40,865 nt of DNA, taken from assembly GCA_964533515.1 (NCBI GenBank), contig CAZHMB010000006.1, positions 1-40,865 of the forward strand, in the 5' to 3' direction. This DNA is from CAZHMB01 sp964533515. Its GTDB lineage: Archaea > Nanobdellota > Nanobdellia > Pacearchaeales > GW2011-AR1. The notes beneath the pieces are model-generated. The model was not told where the DNA came from. It did not search any database and was given only the letters and a program-made list of their open reading frames with translations. This document shows positions 15,440 to 22,459 of this stretch, one piece after another (position 1 is the stretch's first letter; every line of letters starts with the position of its first letter). A program made the translations under genes and the position numbers.

Positions 15440-16291
15440 TTATAATTTTTTAATTAACTTAATCCAATCATTATCCGCGTTATGCATCTCTCCAACACAC
15501 TTAACATATCTGTAATCGGGGTTTCCAGAAAAGGCTTGTCCAGGAATTTCTTTAACTTTCTCTAATTCGTTGTGATAAGAAAAACCGGCAATCCAAATTG
15601 GAATCTCCTTTAACTCTTTAATTTTCCTAAAACCTTCTGATTTTTCAAGGAAATCTTTAACATTCTTAAAGAATGAATGTTCTCTCAATATCCTAAATAG
15701 ATGGTCTGAAGGAAGACCGACTCTCACAAAAAGATAAACATCTGATTTTCTTGTTTGATTTTCATATTCTATTGGGGCTATGATGTTCCAACAGTTTTTC
15801 CATTTGCTCGATTTAACCGCAACACCAACTTTTACGGCTCTTAAGTTTCCCTTTTTATCTTTTATGCCATCAAAATCTTGAGGGGTTATATGGTCTGGAT
15901 GAACCTCTAAGTCTAATTTAATTTCAGTTCCAAATCTTTCTTTCAAAAATTTTTGCACACCCTGTTCTGCTAGAATACCTAAGATGAAATCATCTGTCAT
16001 CTGAACTTCACTTCTTACTCCTCTTATCCCTGTTCCATGACTAGCTTTTCCAGAGTAAGCCATTTTCAATGCAAATTCAAAGCACAGTTCGTATTCAGAG
16101 AGATTTAAGTTTACAGTTCTTTCATTTTTCAAGTTCTTCCATCTCCCAAGTTCATCTTTCTTAAATTTCCATCTTCCCCCTTCTTTAAATCCTTCAAATT
16201 CATTACCGCTTTGAAAATAATTAGAAAATTCCTTTTCATTTATAGATAAAAATTTTATTGCTTCTTTTTTTGTAAGTTTTTCTTCACTCAT
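15440..16291 (-). CDS. Probable type II restriction endonuclease with N-terminal helix-turn-helix
   Basis: 283 residues. Residues about 5-52 (LTKKEAIKFLSINEKEFSNY ... GGRWKFKKDELGRW) look like an excisionase/MerR-type DNA-binding helix-turn-helix. The rest fits a PD-(D/E)XK fold: E109 (GILAEQGV), D141 in PQDFDGI and K160 in VGVAVKSSK. The usual acidic residue two before the Lys is Ala158. Convergent with, and abutting, the methyltransferase gene, which is the main evidence for function. TATA-like TTTTAAAGG (about 16312-16320, minus) is about 25 nt upstream of ATG. Confidence 0.7.
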   Translation of the reverse strand: MSEEKLTKKEAIKFLSINEKEFSNYFQSGNEFEGFKEGGRWKFKKDELGRWKNLKNERTVNLNLSEYELCFEFALKMAYSGKASHGTGIRGVRSEVQMTDDFILGILAEQGVQKFLKERFGTEIKLDLEVHPDHITPQDFDGIKDKKGNLRAVKVGVAVKSSKWKNCWNIIAPIEYENQTRKSDVYLFVRVGLPSDHLFRILREHSFFKNVKDFLEKSEGFRKIKELKEIPIWIAGFSYHNELEKVKEIPGQAFSGNPDYRYVKCVGEMHNADNDWIKLIKKL

Positions 16292-16401
16292 AGATTTAAC
16301 AATAAAAAAGCCTTTAAAATTCTTTACTTTTCAGATAAATCAGCCATAAAAAAATAACAATGCCCAGATATAAAAACTATCTTTCCTTAATCAATCCCCC
16401 A

Positions 16402-16731
16402 CTACCCCATCATCTCTTTCATTCTTTCTTTTATCTCCCCCTTCAGTCCCCCATCATACCTCAGATAATTATTCCCGATATTCCAAACCTGAACATCTTT
16501 TTGAATTGCCTTGGGAAACTTCTCGAATAACATCTGTTTATGCAGATGCTCCATGCAGACAATTATATCTGCCCAATCAATCATTGTTGAATTAACTTCT
16601 TTCTCTGCTAGAGGGCCAACTCCCGCGGATTTTGATTCAAATTTGTCTGAGAATTCCCTATTTACTAATTCTTCTGCACAAGGACTCCTGTCTATATTGG
16701 ACATGCAAAGAAAGAGTAATTTTGTCTTCAT
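16402..16731 (-). CDS. Low-molecular-weight protein tyrosine phosphatase-like protein
   Basis: 109 residues. LLFLCMSNIDRSPCAEELVN has the C-x5-R-S loop (C9 ... R15); SAGVGPL and IIVCMEHLH follow as in LMW phosphatases. Shorter than the classical family (about 150), and the acid loop (DP) is not obvious, so activity on phosphotyrosine is uncertain. TATA-like GATTAAATAAC (about 16753-16763, minus) lies about 27 nt upstream. A second, longer relative occurs at 22028-22459. Confidence 0.75.
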   Translation of the reverse strand: MKTKLLFLCMSNIDRSPCAEELVNREFSDKFESKSAGVGPLAEKEVNSTMIDWADIIVCMEHLHKQMLFEKFPKAIQKDVQVWNIGNNYLRYDGGLKGEIKERMKEMMG

Positions 16732-16822
16732 TATAATTTCAAGCGAGTGAGTTATTTAATCCTTTCCTCACCACTCCCCAGTTTCCAACAATCTTTAAAT
16801 ATAAGTTCATCTTTATTACAAC

Positions 16823-16981
16823 ATGAAAACTAAACAAATCAACGTCATGAATGAAGATATTCTTGCTGATGTAGATGATGGCTTAAATGAATTGGCCAAA
16901 GCAATTCAGAAAAAGTATAATCTCTCTTGGGCCGAGGCAAAAGAATTCACAAACCATAGTCTAAAATTCCTGGTGTCTTAA
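16823..16981 (+). CDS. Small acidic helical protein, 52 residues
   Basis: MKTKQINVMNEDILADVDDG then LNELAKAIQKKYNLSWAEAK and EFTNHSLKFLVS. Amphipathic helices, no membrane segment. TATA-like CTTTAAATATAAG (about 16794-16804) gives about 25 nt to ATG. Eight bases separate it from the next small gene. Function unknown; size and layout would suit an antitoxin or an adaptor. Confidence 0.55.
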   Translation: MKTKQINVMNEDILADVDDGLNELAKAIQKKYNLSWAEAKEFTNHSLKFLVS

Positions 16982-16989
16982 AACTTAAA

Positions 16990-17139
16990 ATGGCAATACC
17001 CTGTGAATGTGATAAATGCGAAAAGATGTTTGATTTAGCCCCTTTGCTAAATAAGTATCCAGAAGATACTTTGATGAAAGACTTTTTGTACAAAGAATTC
17101 AAAGATGGAACTGCTGTTTGTGAGGCTTGTAGAGGTTAA
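16990..17139 (+). CDS. Small Cys-rich zinc-binding-type protein, 49 residues
   Basis: MAIPCECDKCEKMFDLAPLL then NKYPEDTLMKDFLYKEFKDG and TAVCEACRG. C7-x2-C10 and C44-x2-C47 make a zinc-ribbon-like pair, with an extra C5. Starts 8 bp after the preceding small gene, so probably co-transcribed with it. No family recognised. Confidence 0.55.
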   Translation: MAIPCECDKCEKMFDLAPLLNKYPEDTLMKDFLYKEFKDGTAVCEACRG

Positions 17140-17186
17140 TAAAAAAGAGATACATTATTAAAAAAGAAATATTTTCCAAGTTTAAA

Positions 17187-17576
17187 TTAAATTGTCTGGA
17201 CCATCTGAGGGCTTGGAAGACCAGACTTATCTTCTTGAATAATTATCGGGCTTTTCTCATAAATCCTATTTCTAATTTGCAATTGATAGTTTAATCTAAG
17301 TTCAATAACACCCTTTTCAATTTTTGCATTAAATTGCCACTTAGGAATTTCTCTTAAGTTTATCTTAGACATTTCTAAAAATTTCGATGCTTCAAACAGT
17401 TGTATTCCAACGATAAATTTTTCCTCATCAACATCTATGACCATATTCTGAAATTCTATTGAAAATGAGTATTCTCTATTTTTTACTTTGAAGAATAGAA
17501 TATCATTTACATAATCATAATCCATTTCTCCCGCTGCTTCCAAATGCTTTGGTTTTATATCTTTGGTATTTGCCAT
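17187..17576 (-). CDS. DUF2283-like protein, probable antitoxin partner
   Basis: 129 residues. MDYDYVNDILFFKVKNREYS then IDVDEEKFIVGIQLFEASKF follow the DUF2283 pattern (YD..DILY ... VGIEIL.AS). The C-terminal half (WQFNAKIEKGVIELRLNYQL) is extra. Overlaps the end of the upstream gene by 22 nt, a toxin-antitoxin-like arrangement. DUF2283 proteins have been proposed as antitoxins; the role here is inferred. Confidence 0.65.
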   Translation of the reverse strand: MANTKDIKPKHLEAAGEMDYDYVNDILFFKVKNREYSFSIEFQNMVIDVDEEKFIVGIQLFEASKFLEMSKINLREIPKWQFNAKIEKGVIELRLNYQLQIRNRIYEKSPIIIQEDKSGLPSPQMVQTI

Positions 17577-17884
17577 TCTTGTATAAAATAAAAAGTAACT
17601 ATTTTAATATTGTTATTATCAACATTAACTAGTATTTTAAGGTTTTGGTTCTTATGTTTATAGAATAAAGCATAATTCCCATTATATTGAAGACCAACCA
17701 AAAAAGGCTTTTCTTCAACTAATATTTTCTTTAACTCATAACAAGTATAAATCTTTCTTTGTTTATTACTTAATCTAAAAAAGGTGTGGGGTGTACATTC
17801 AATATTCTCCTTAGAATAATCTCCAAGAAATCTTAAAAATTTTTCTGTCTCAACCTTTTCTTTAATTCTTGTTTCATTAAACAT
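17555..17884 (-). CDS. DUF4258-like protein, probable toxin partner
   Basis: 109 residues. ECTPHTFFRLSNKQRKIYTC, then FLVGLQYNGNYALFYKHKNQ, then IKIVTFYFI resembles the RelE-like DUF4258 pattern (H..R ... lkIVT.y). No membrane segment. TATA-like TTTTTATATG (about 17905-17915, minus) is about 26 nt upstream of ATG 17884. First gene of a two-gene operon with the DUF2283-like protein. Toxicity is an inference. Confidence 0.55.
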   Translation of the reverse strand: MFNETRIKEKVETEKFLRFLGDYSKENIECTPHTFFRLSNKQRKIYTCYELKKILVEEKPFLVGLQYNGNYALFYKHKNQNLKILVNVDNNNIKIVTFYFIQEWQIPKI

Positions 17885-17955
17885 GTTAAAACTAACAAAA
17901 ACGCATATAAAAATGTTTTTTATTTTAGATCAATAGAGGATTTCACCCCCCAACC

Positions 17956-18507
17956 TTAAAATTCAACTTTCGGAACAGCTCGACTTGCTTCTGGAATCTT
18001 AAGATATTCTTTTTGTTTCTTGCCGAACAATCCAGCGAACATGTTTCCGGGGAAAGTCCTGAATAGGTTTGCGTAACCTAGAACCGAGTCGTTGTAATAT
18101 TGTCGTGCGTATGCGACCTTGTCTTCTATTGCCGATAGTTCTTGTTGTAAATGCAAGAAGTTTTCATTTGCTTTTAGGTTTGGATAATTCTCTGCCAATG
18201 CGAAGATGCTCTTTAATGCAGATTGCAGTTGGTCGCCTGCTTTTACTTTCTTGGCCATGTCTGTTGCTCCGACAAGTGCTTTCCTCGCCTCTGTAACTTC
18301 TTTGACTATTCCCTTCTCGTGTTTCATGTAACCTTTAACTGAACTCATAAGGTTCGGGACGAGGTCAGAACGCTTTCTTAATTGAACGTCTATTTGACTT
18401 TGCGAGTTTTCGATTCTGTTTCCTAGAACAGCGAACCGATTGAAATATGATATGAACATGACTACTAGAATTATTACAACAACTGCGATGATTATCCAAG
18501 TTAACAT
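17956..18507 (-). CDS. lemA: LemA family membrane protein
   Basis: 183 residues. One N-terminal membrane segment (3-22, TWIIIAVVVIILVVMFISYF), then a long helical domain with IDVQLRKRSDLVPNLMSSVK and ENYPNLKANENFLHLQQELS, the LemA hallmarks, and AYARQYYNDSVLGYANLFRT FP near the end. Proposed envelope-stress function; in bacteria often near HtpX, which here is 11 kb away. TATA-like AATTTATAAACC (about 18529-18540, minus) is 27 nt upstream. Confidence 0.93.
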   Translation of the reverse strand: MLTWIIIAVVVIILVVMFISYFNRFAVLGNRIENSQSQIDVQLRKRSDLVPNLMSSVKGYMKHEKGIVKEVTEARKALVGATDMAKKVKAGDQLQSALKSIFALAENYPNLKANENFLHLQQELSAIEDKVAYARQYYNDSVLGYANLFRTFPGNMFAGLFGKKQKEYLKIPEASRAVPKVEF

Positions 18508-18559
18508 GTTTAATTAAAGGGGAAGGGGTTTATAAATTTTCTGGGGGGCAAATCAAAAC

Positions 18560-18569
18560 ATTTAAATAG
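18560..18569 (+). promoter_or_regulatory. TATA box of the DUF5320-DUF134 operon
   Basis: ATTTAAATAG, followed within 5 bp by an inverted repeat (18574-18589). TATA plus palindrome is the same design as at 14459-14482. Confidence 0.55.
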
Positions 18570-18573
18570 TTTA

Positions 18574-18589
18574 ATGAATAGGTATTCAT
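18574..18589. promoter_or_regulatory. Operator-like inverted repeat ATGAATA-GG-TATTCAT
   Basis: Perfect 7-bp arms around GG, between TATA and the expected transcription start (about 18590). A binding site for the DUF134 helix-turn-helix protein of the same operon is the natural guess. Confidence 0.55.
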
Positions 18590-18623
18590 AATTAAAATAA
18601 CCTAAAAAGGTAGGGAGAAAAAA

Positions 18624-18932
18624 ATGCCACAAGAAAACGGAACAGGACCAAACGGACAAGGAGCCATGACTGGAAGAGGAATGGGATTTTGTGCAGGTTT
18701 TGATACACCCGGATTTATGAATGGAGGCTTTGGAAATGGTAGAGGCAGGGATTTGGGTAGAAGTAGAGGATTTGCATGGAGAGCAAGAACTGCCCAACCA
18801 ATACAAACCCAACAGATCCAACCAACAGTTATAACCGAGAAACAAAAAAAACAATTTTTAGAGCAAGACTTAGAAGCTCTAAAACAAGAAATGAAAGAGA
18901 TAGAGAAAAGATTAAAAGAGACAAAACAGTAA
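18624..18932 (+). CDS. DUF5320 family small protein
   Basis: 102 residues. MPQENGTGPNGQGAMTGRGM then GFCAGFDTPGF is the DUF5320 start (GTGPxGxGxMTGRGxGxC). A Gly/Arg-rich stretch (about 35-60) follows, then a coiled-coil-like C-terminus (QKKQFLEQDLEALKQEMKEI). The family is found beside DUF134 and NifX-like genes in anaerobes and archaea; function unknown. GGTAGGGAG precedes ATG. First gene of the operon. Confidence 0.88.
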   Translation: MPQENGTGPNGQGAMTGRGMGFCAGFDTPGFMNGGFGNGRGRDLGRSRGFAWRARTAQPIQTQQIQPTVITEKQKKQFLEQDLEALKQEMKEIEKRLKETKQ

Positions 18933-18939
18933 TTATAAT

Positions 18940-19425
18940 ATGGCAAGACCAAGAAGAATTAGGAGAATCTTTTTTCAGCCGGGCGTAACTTATTTTAAAC
19001 CAGCAGGGGTGTCTATGATGCACTTACAAGAAACTGTTTTGAGTTTTGATGAGTTAGAAGCTATAAGATTAATAGATTCCGAAAGAATGGAACAAAGTAA
19101 GGCTGGAAAAAAGATGAAGATAAGTCAATCTACATTATCTCGATTGCTTAGAGACGGAAGGAAAAAATTAGCTGAGGCCATAGTTAATGGTCAAGCAATT
19201 AAAATTCAAGGAGGTAATTTTAAAATGGTTCAACCAAGAGGAAGAGGTTTAGGCATGGGAAGAGGTAGAGTACTTGGGGGTAGAGGTAGAATGGGCGGTG
19301 TTGCAGCAGGCCCAGGAGGGATTTGCAAATGCCCAAAATGCGGATATGAAGAACCCTCGGTAAGAGGTCAGCCCTGCATGAATAAAAAATGCCCAAAATG
19401 TCAAAGTAGTATGATACGGGGATAA
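18940..19425 (+). CDS. DUF134 family DNA-binding protein with C-terminal zinc ribbon
   Basis: 161 residues. MARPRRIRRIFFQPGVTYFK, LDELEAIRLID-like VLSFDELEAIRLIDSERMEQ and helix-turn-helix KKMKISQSTLSRLLRDGRKK are DUF134 features. A Gly/Arg-rich linker (about 100-128) leads to CKCPKCGYEE ... CMNKKCPKC, a rubredoxin-like zinc knuckle. Predicted transcription regulator, probably of its own operon through the repeat at 18574-18589. Starts 7 bp after the DUF5320 stop. Confidence 0.9.
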   Translation: MARPRRIRRIFFQPGVTYFKPAGVSMMHLQETVLSFDELEAIRLIDSERMEQSKAGKKMKISQSTLSRLLRDGRKKLAEAIVNGQAIKIQGGNFKMVQPRGRGLGMGRGRVLGGRGRMGGVAAGPGGICKCPKCGYEEPSVRGQPCMNKKCPKCQSSMIRG

Positions 19426-19429
19426 AAAA

Positions 19430-19540
19430 ATGAAAAAAATTTCAGAGAAAGACGGAAATTTTTATGCATTACCTTCTTCGGTGCAGCAAGCTGCAAAGTC
19501 TTCAACTCAGAAGGTAATAAACGGAAGGGAATTATATTAA
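19430..19540 (+). CDS. Small ORF, 36 residues, in operon
   Basis: MKKISEKDGNFYALPSSVQQ then AAKSSTQKVINGRELY. Starts 4 bp after the DUF134 stop. No motif. A real peptide or the remnant of a longer operon gene; the 50 bp after it are non-coding. Confidence 0.3.
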   Translation: MKKISEKDGNFYALPSSVQQAAKSSTQKVINGRELY

Positions 19541-19592
19541 ACTAAGATGATAACATTGTTCAAGAAAATAAAAAGAGGATGATAAATAAAAA

Positions 19593-20021
19593 ATGCAAAA
19601 AAATAGCATAAAAGAAGCAACAATAAAAGCGGGAAAAGGTTTATGGAAAGCATTTCCAATGATCTTGGGAACAATTTTACTGATAAGTTTAATCTCGGTT
19701 TCAATCCCAAAATCATTTTATACAACCGTATTTAGCAAAAATATATTCTTAGATTCTGTTATCGGAAGTTTGGTTGGGAGTATCTCAGCAGGAAGCCCCC
19801 TAACTAGTTATATCTTCGGCGGGGAAATGTTGTCTCAAGGAGTTAGTCTCTTAGCGGTTACTGCTTTTTTAGTTTCATGGGTTACTGTTGGAATGATACA
19901 ATTACCCGCTGAATCAGCAATTTTAGGGAAAAAATTTGCCTTATTGAGAAACATTACCGCTTTTGTTTTATCACTTATAGTAGCTATAATAACAATATTA
20001 ATTTTGGGGGTGATAATATGA
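19593..20021 (+). CDS. Permease half 1 (YraQ/ArsP_1-like)
   Basis: 142 residues, four hydrophobic segments (about 18-38, 51-70, 80-100, 118-141). SLVGSISAGSPLTSYIFGGE resembles the inner repeat of the YraQ/DUF318 permease family (SxxxGxxxPxCxxxxI). Normal members have about 300 residues with two such repeats; here they are on two genes. Substrate unknown (ArsP relatives move organoarsenicals). Its stop overlaps the next start by ATGA (20018-20021). Confidence 0.7.
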   Translation: MQKNSIKEATIKAGKGLWKAFPMILGTILLISLISVSIPKSFYTTVFSKNIFLDSVIGSLVGSISAGSPLTSYIFGGEMLSQGVSLLAVTAFLVSWVTVGMIQLPAESAILGKKFALLRNITAFVLSLIVAIITILILGVII

Positions 20022-20617
20022 AATTTAGAGATAAATTAAAATCCCTTTCTGGTTCTTGGTATTTTCTAGGAACAATAATTTTAATATATATTCTTGTTTC
20101 AATATTTAATCAGGAAATTTATTTAAAAAGTTTAGACTTTTTTTCCCAGATTATTTATAAGGTGATTCCGGTATTTATTCTTGTTTTTGTTTTGATGAGT
20201 TTGACTAATTATTTCATAACTCCCAAATTTATAATGAAACATCTTGGAGAAAAAGGAATTAAAAAATGGTTTTTTATTGTTGTTGGGGGAGTATTATCTA
20301 CAGGGCCGGTTTATATGTGGTATCCACTTTTAGCAGATTTAAAAAATAAGGGTTTAAGCTATGGACTTATTGCTTGTTTTTTATATAATCGATCAATTAA
20401 AATCCCTTTCCTGCCTTTAATGATATTATATTTTTCTTGGCAATATATCGGAGTTTTATTGTTGGTTATGATTTTCATGTCCATTGTTCAAGGAATATCT
20501 ATAAATAAATTAATGGGAGTTGCACCGCTCGGCGTATCCCCAAAGGGCACAAGATCCCAAAAACAGGAGGTAAAAAATGAAAATAGCTATAGCATCAGAA
20601 GGAAAAACGCAAGATAG
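20018..20617 (+). CDS. Permease half 2 (YraQ/ArsP_1-like)
   Basis: 199 residues, five hydrophobic segments (about 15-31, 44-64, 85-103, 112-130, 137-157). GGVLSTGPVYMWYPLLADLK NKG corresponds to the second repeat of the family. The last 30 residues (VAPLGVSPKGTRSQKQEVKN onward) are polar and run 41 nt into the NifX-like gene, longer than expected; a frameshift near the 3' end may have added them. Presumably pairs with half 1. Confidence 0.7.
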   Translation: MKFRDKLKSLSGSWYFLGTIILIYILVSIFNQEIYLKSLDFFSQIIYKVIPVFILVFVLMSLTNYFITPKFIMKHLGEKGIKKWFFIVVGGVLSTGPVYMWYPLLADLKNKGLSYGLIACFLYNRSIKIPFLPLMILYFSWQYIGVLLLVMIFMSIVQGISINKLMGVAPLGVSPKGTRSQKQEVKNENSYSIRRKNAR

Positions 20618-20870
20618 TGAAATAAGTGAACAGGGAGGAAGAGCACCTTATTATCTTATTTTTGAGGATAAAAAAATTGTAGAAACAATCAAAAATCCTT
20701 TTGCAGCAGGTGCCGGCGGAGCTGGTTTTTCTGTGGCTTATATGTTAGCCGATAAAAAAGTTAATTTAGTAATTGCAGGAAAGATTGGGGGCAATATGGT
20801 ATCTGCTTTAGAAGAAAAAGGGATTAAATATAAGGAAGAATCTGGTAAGAAAGTTGAAGAAGTAATTTAG
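20577..20870 (+). CDS. NifX/NifB-type (dinitrogenase iron-molybdenum cofactor-like) protein
   Basis: 97 residues. MKIAIASEGKTQDSEISEQG GRAPYYLIF and NLVIAGKIGGNMVSALEEKG IKY are the family pattern. Family members bind metal-sulfur clusters; no nitrogenase genes are present, so cofactor binding in nitrogen fixation is not implied. AAACAGGAGG just upstream is a strong ribosome site and supports this start. Last gene of the operon; hisS ends convergently 6 bp away. Confidence 0.88.
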   Translation: MKIAIASEGKTQDSEISEQGGRAPYYLIFEDKKIVETIKNPFAAGAGGAGFSVAYMLADKKVNLVIAGKIGGNMVSALEEKGIKYKEESGKKVEEVI

Positions 20871-20876
20871 AGAAAT

Positions 20877-22031
20877 CTAAATCTTGAACCTTCCCCTAGT
20901 TATAGTAATTGTTCTTTGTTTTCCTGTTACTAAATCTTTTATTGTTAATTGTTTTTTCTGAACTTCTTTTTGGCCGATGAAGATTACTTTTTTTATGTCG
21001 TAGCGGTTTGCATATTCTAAAGCCTTACTTGGTTTTCCGTAGAATACAGAAACGTTTTTTCCTTGGCTTCTAAGTCTTTGAGCTATCTGAATTGACTTTT
21101 TGTCTTCTCCTAATGAAACTATTAATATCTTGTCTAGGTCGATGATCATTTTTGTAACAGCTGAGAGTCTTTCAATTCCAAAGCTGATTCCTGTACATTG
21201 TACTTTGTTGAAGATGTAGCTTCCGCCCGCTGTTATTGTTTCCTTTATTCCTTGGGTCTTTATTTCGAAAACAGTTCCGTTGTAATAACTTAGGCCACGG
21301 ATTACTGTCGGCGCGAACTTTACATCAACGCCGTAGAGTTTGCAATATTCTATTAGGCCGATTACTTCTTTGTAGGATTCAAATTGGCTGAAATATTTTT
21401 CTCCTTTTTTCAAACTATCGAGAACATTTTCTGCATTCAGAGATCTTAGGTTTTTTCTTAATTCTGTTTCAGGAAGTTTATCGTATTTGTCAATCTCTCT
21501 TAGAACTTGCTCCCTTTTGTTTTCGGGGATTTCATTGTCATCCAATATTTCGTTTAAGAGTTTCCTGTTGTTGATTAAAATTATCGATTTTATTTTTAAT
21601 GCGTTTAAAATGTCGTTTGCAACTGCTAAAACTTCTGCTTCGTCTTTTAATGTTGAGCCGACAACATCAACATCGCATTGTGTGAATTGTCTTACTCTGT
21701 TTCCTGAAATCGGCTCGTCTCTGAAAACAGGGCCGATCTGAAATCTTTTGTAGGGTGTTTTCTGGTTTTGCATTAATCTTTTCAATTGGAAAGTGAATTC
21801 ATATCTTAAAGCAAGCTTTCTTTTTCCTTTGTCTTCTAACTTAAAGATATCTGAAACTGCCTCGTCATTTGTGTTATCTCCTTGGACGAATTTTCTGTCT
21901 TCTATAATTGGTGTTTGGGCCGGCTGAAAACCGTATCTTTGAAAAACCGATTTTATAATTTCTTTTATGACTTCTTGCTTCTCTGCTTCTTTTCCTTGAT
22001 AATCCCTAAAACCTTTTATTGTGTCTGTCAT
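20877..22031 (-). CDS. hisS: Histidyl-tRNA synthetase
   Basis: 384 residues. Class II core: motif 2 RFQIGPVFRDEPISGNRVRQ, then FTQCDVDVVG; His-specific RGLSYYNGTVFEI and TAGGSYIFN; motif 3 GISFGIERL. C-terminal anticodon domain from about 300 (ILIVSLGEDKKSIQIAQRLR). Shorter than many (about 420). ATG 22031 overlaps the upstream phosphatase-like stop by ATGA; third gene of an operon whose leader shares 16 nt with the tRNA-His gene. Confidence 0.95.
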   Translation of the reverse strand: MTDTIKGFRDYQGKEAEKQEVIKEIIKSVFQRYGFQPAQTPIIEDRKFVQGDNTNDEAVSDIFKLEDKGKRKLALRYEFTFQLKRLMQNQKTPYKRFQIGPVFRDEPISGNRVRQFTQCDVDVVGSTLKDEAEVLAVANDILNALKIKSIILINNRKLLNEILDDNEIPENKREQVLREIDKYDKLPETELRKNLRSLNAENVLDSLKKGEKYFSQFESYKEVIGLIEYCKLYGVDVKFAPTVIRGLSYYNGTVFEIKTQGIKETITAGGSYIFNKVQCTGISFGIERLSAVTKMIIDLDKILIVSLGEDKKSIQIAQRLRSQGKNVSVFYGKPSKALEYANRYDIKKVIFIGQKEVQKKQLTIKDLVTGKQRTITITRGRFKI

Positions 22032-22459
22032 TTTTCCCCCACCAAACTTTCTACAAGTTTGTCTATCTTTTTTATAATAGAGTCTACTGTCTTATTAATG
22101 TTTCTTTTATTGTCTGCTTTCTCGTCTGGGAATTTCCATATCTCAACTTTGTTTTTCCATTTTGTGCTATCGAATATCACTGCCGGAACATCATCTGCGA
22201 CAACGATTATTTTATCTGCCCAAAGTAAGGATTTAACGCTGATGCTTACAGATTTTGCTTTGAGGGCAAACCCATATTCTTTTTTCAAATAGATGTTTCT
22301 TTTTCTTTCCATTAAGTCAAGGGGTTTGTTGACTTCTATTATTCCTTGGCTCTTTACTTTTATATTTTTATTTCTGTTAATTCTTTTGAAGTAGGTTTCT
22401 GCTACTTTACTTCTAAATCTGTTATATTTACAAATAAATAAAATGTTTTTTGTTTTCAT
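22028..22459 (-). CDS. Low-molecular-weight phosphatase / arsenate reductase-like protein
   Basis: 143 residues. NILFICKYNRFRSKVAETYF has the C-x5-R-S loop (C10 ... R16). WADKIIVVADDVPAVIF and a C-terminal helix follow the LMW phosphatase fold; WKFPDEKAD may provide the acidic residue. Joined by ATGA overlaps to the GNAT gene upstream and hisS downstream. Could act on phosphotyrosine or arsenate; not decidable here. Confidence 0.75.
   Translation of the reverse strand: MKTKNILFICKYNRFRSKVAETYFKRINRNKNIKVKSQGIIEVNKPLDLMERKRNIYLKKEYGFALKAKSVSISVKSLLWADKIIVVADDVPAVIFDSTKWKNKVEIWKFPDEKADNKRNINKTVDSIIKKIDKLVESLVGEK

Noticed and set aside
18510..18952. Long minus-strand frames opposite the DUF5320 gene
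   Set aside because: Antisense to a recognised family with repeated Gly codons; no start signals.
20577..20870. NifX-like gene as evidence of nitrogen fixation
   Set aside because: No nitrogenase or assembly genes in the window; the family is broad.
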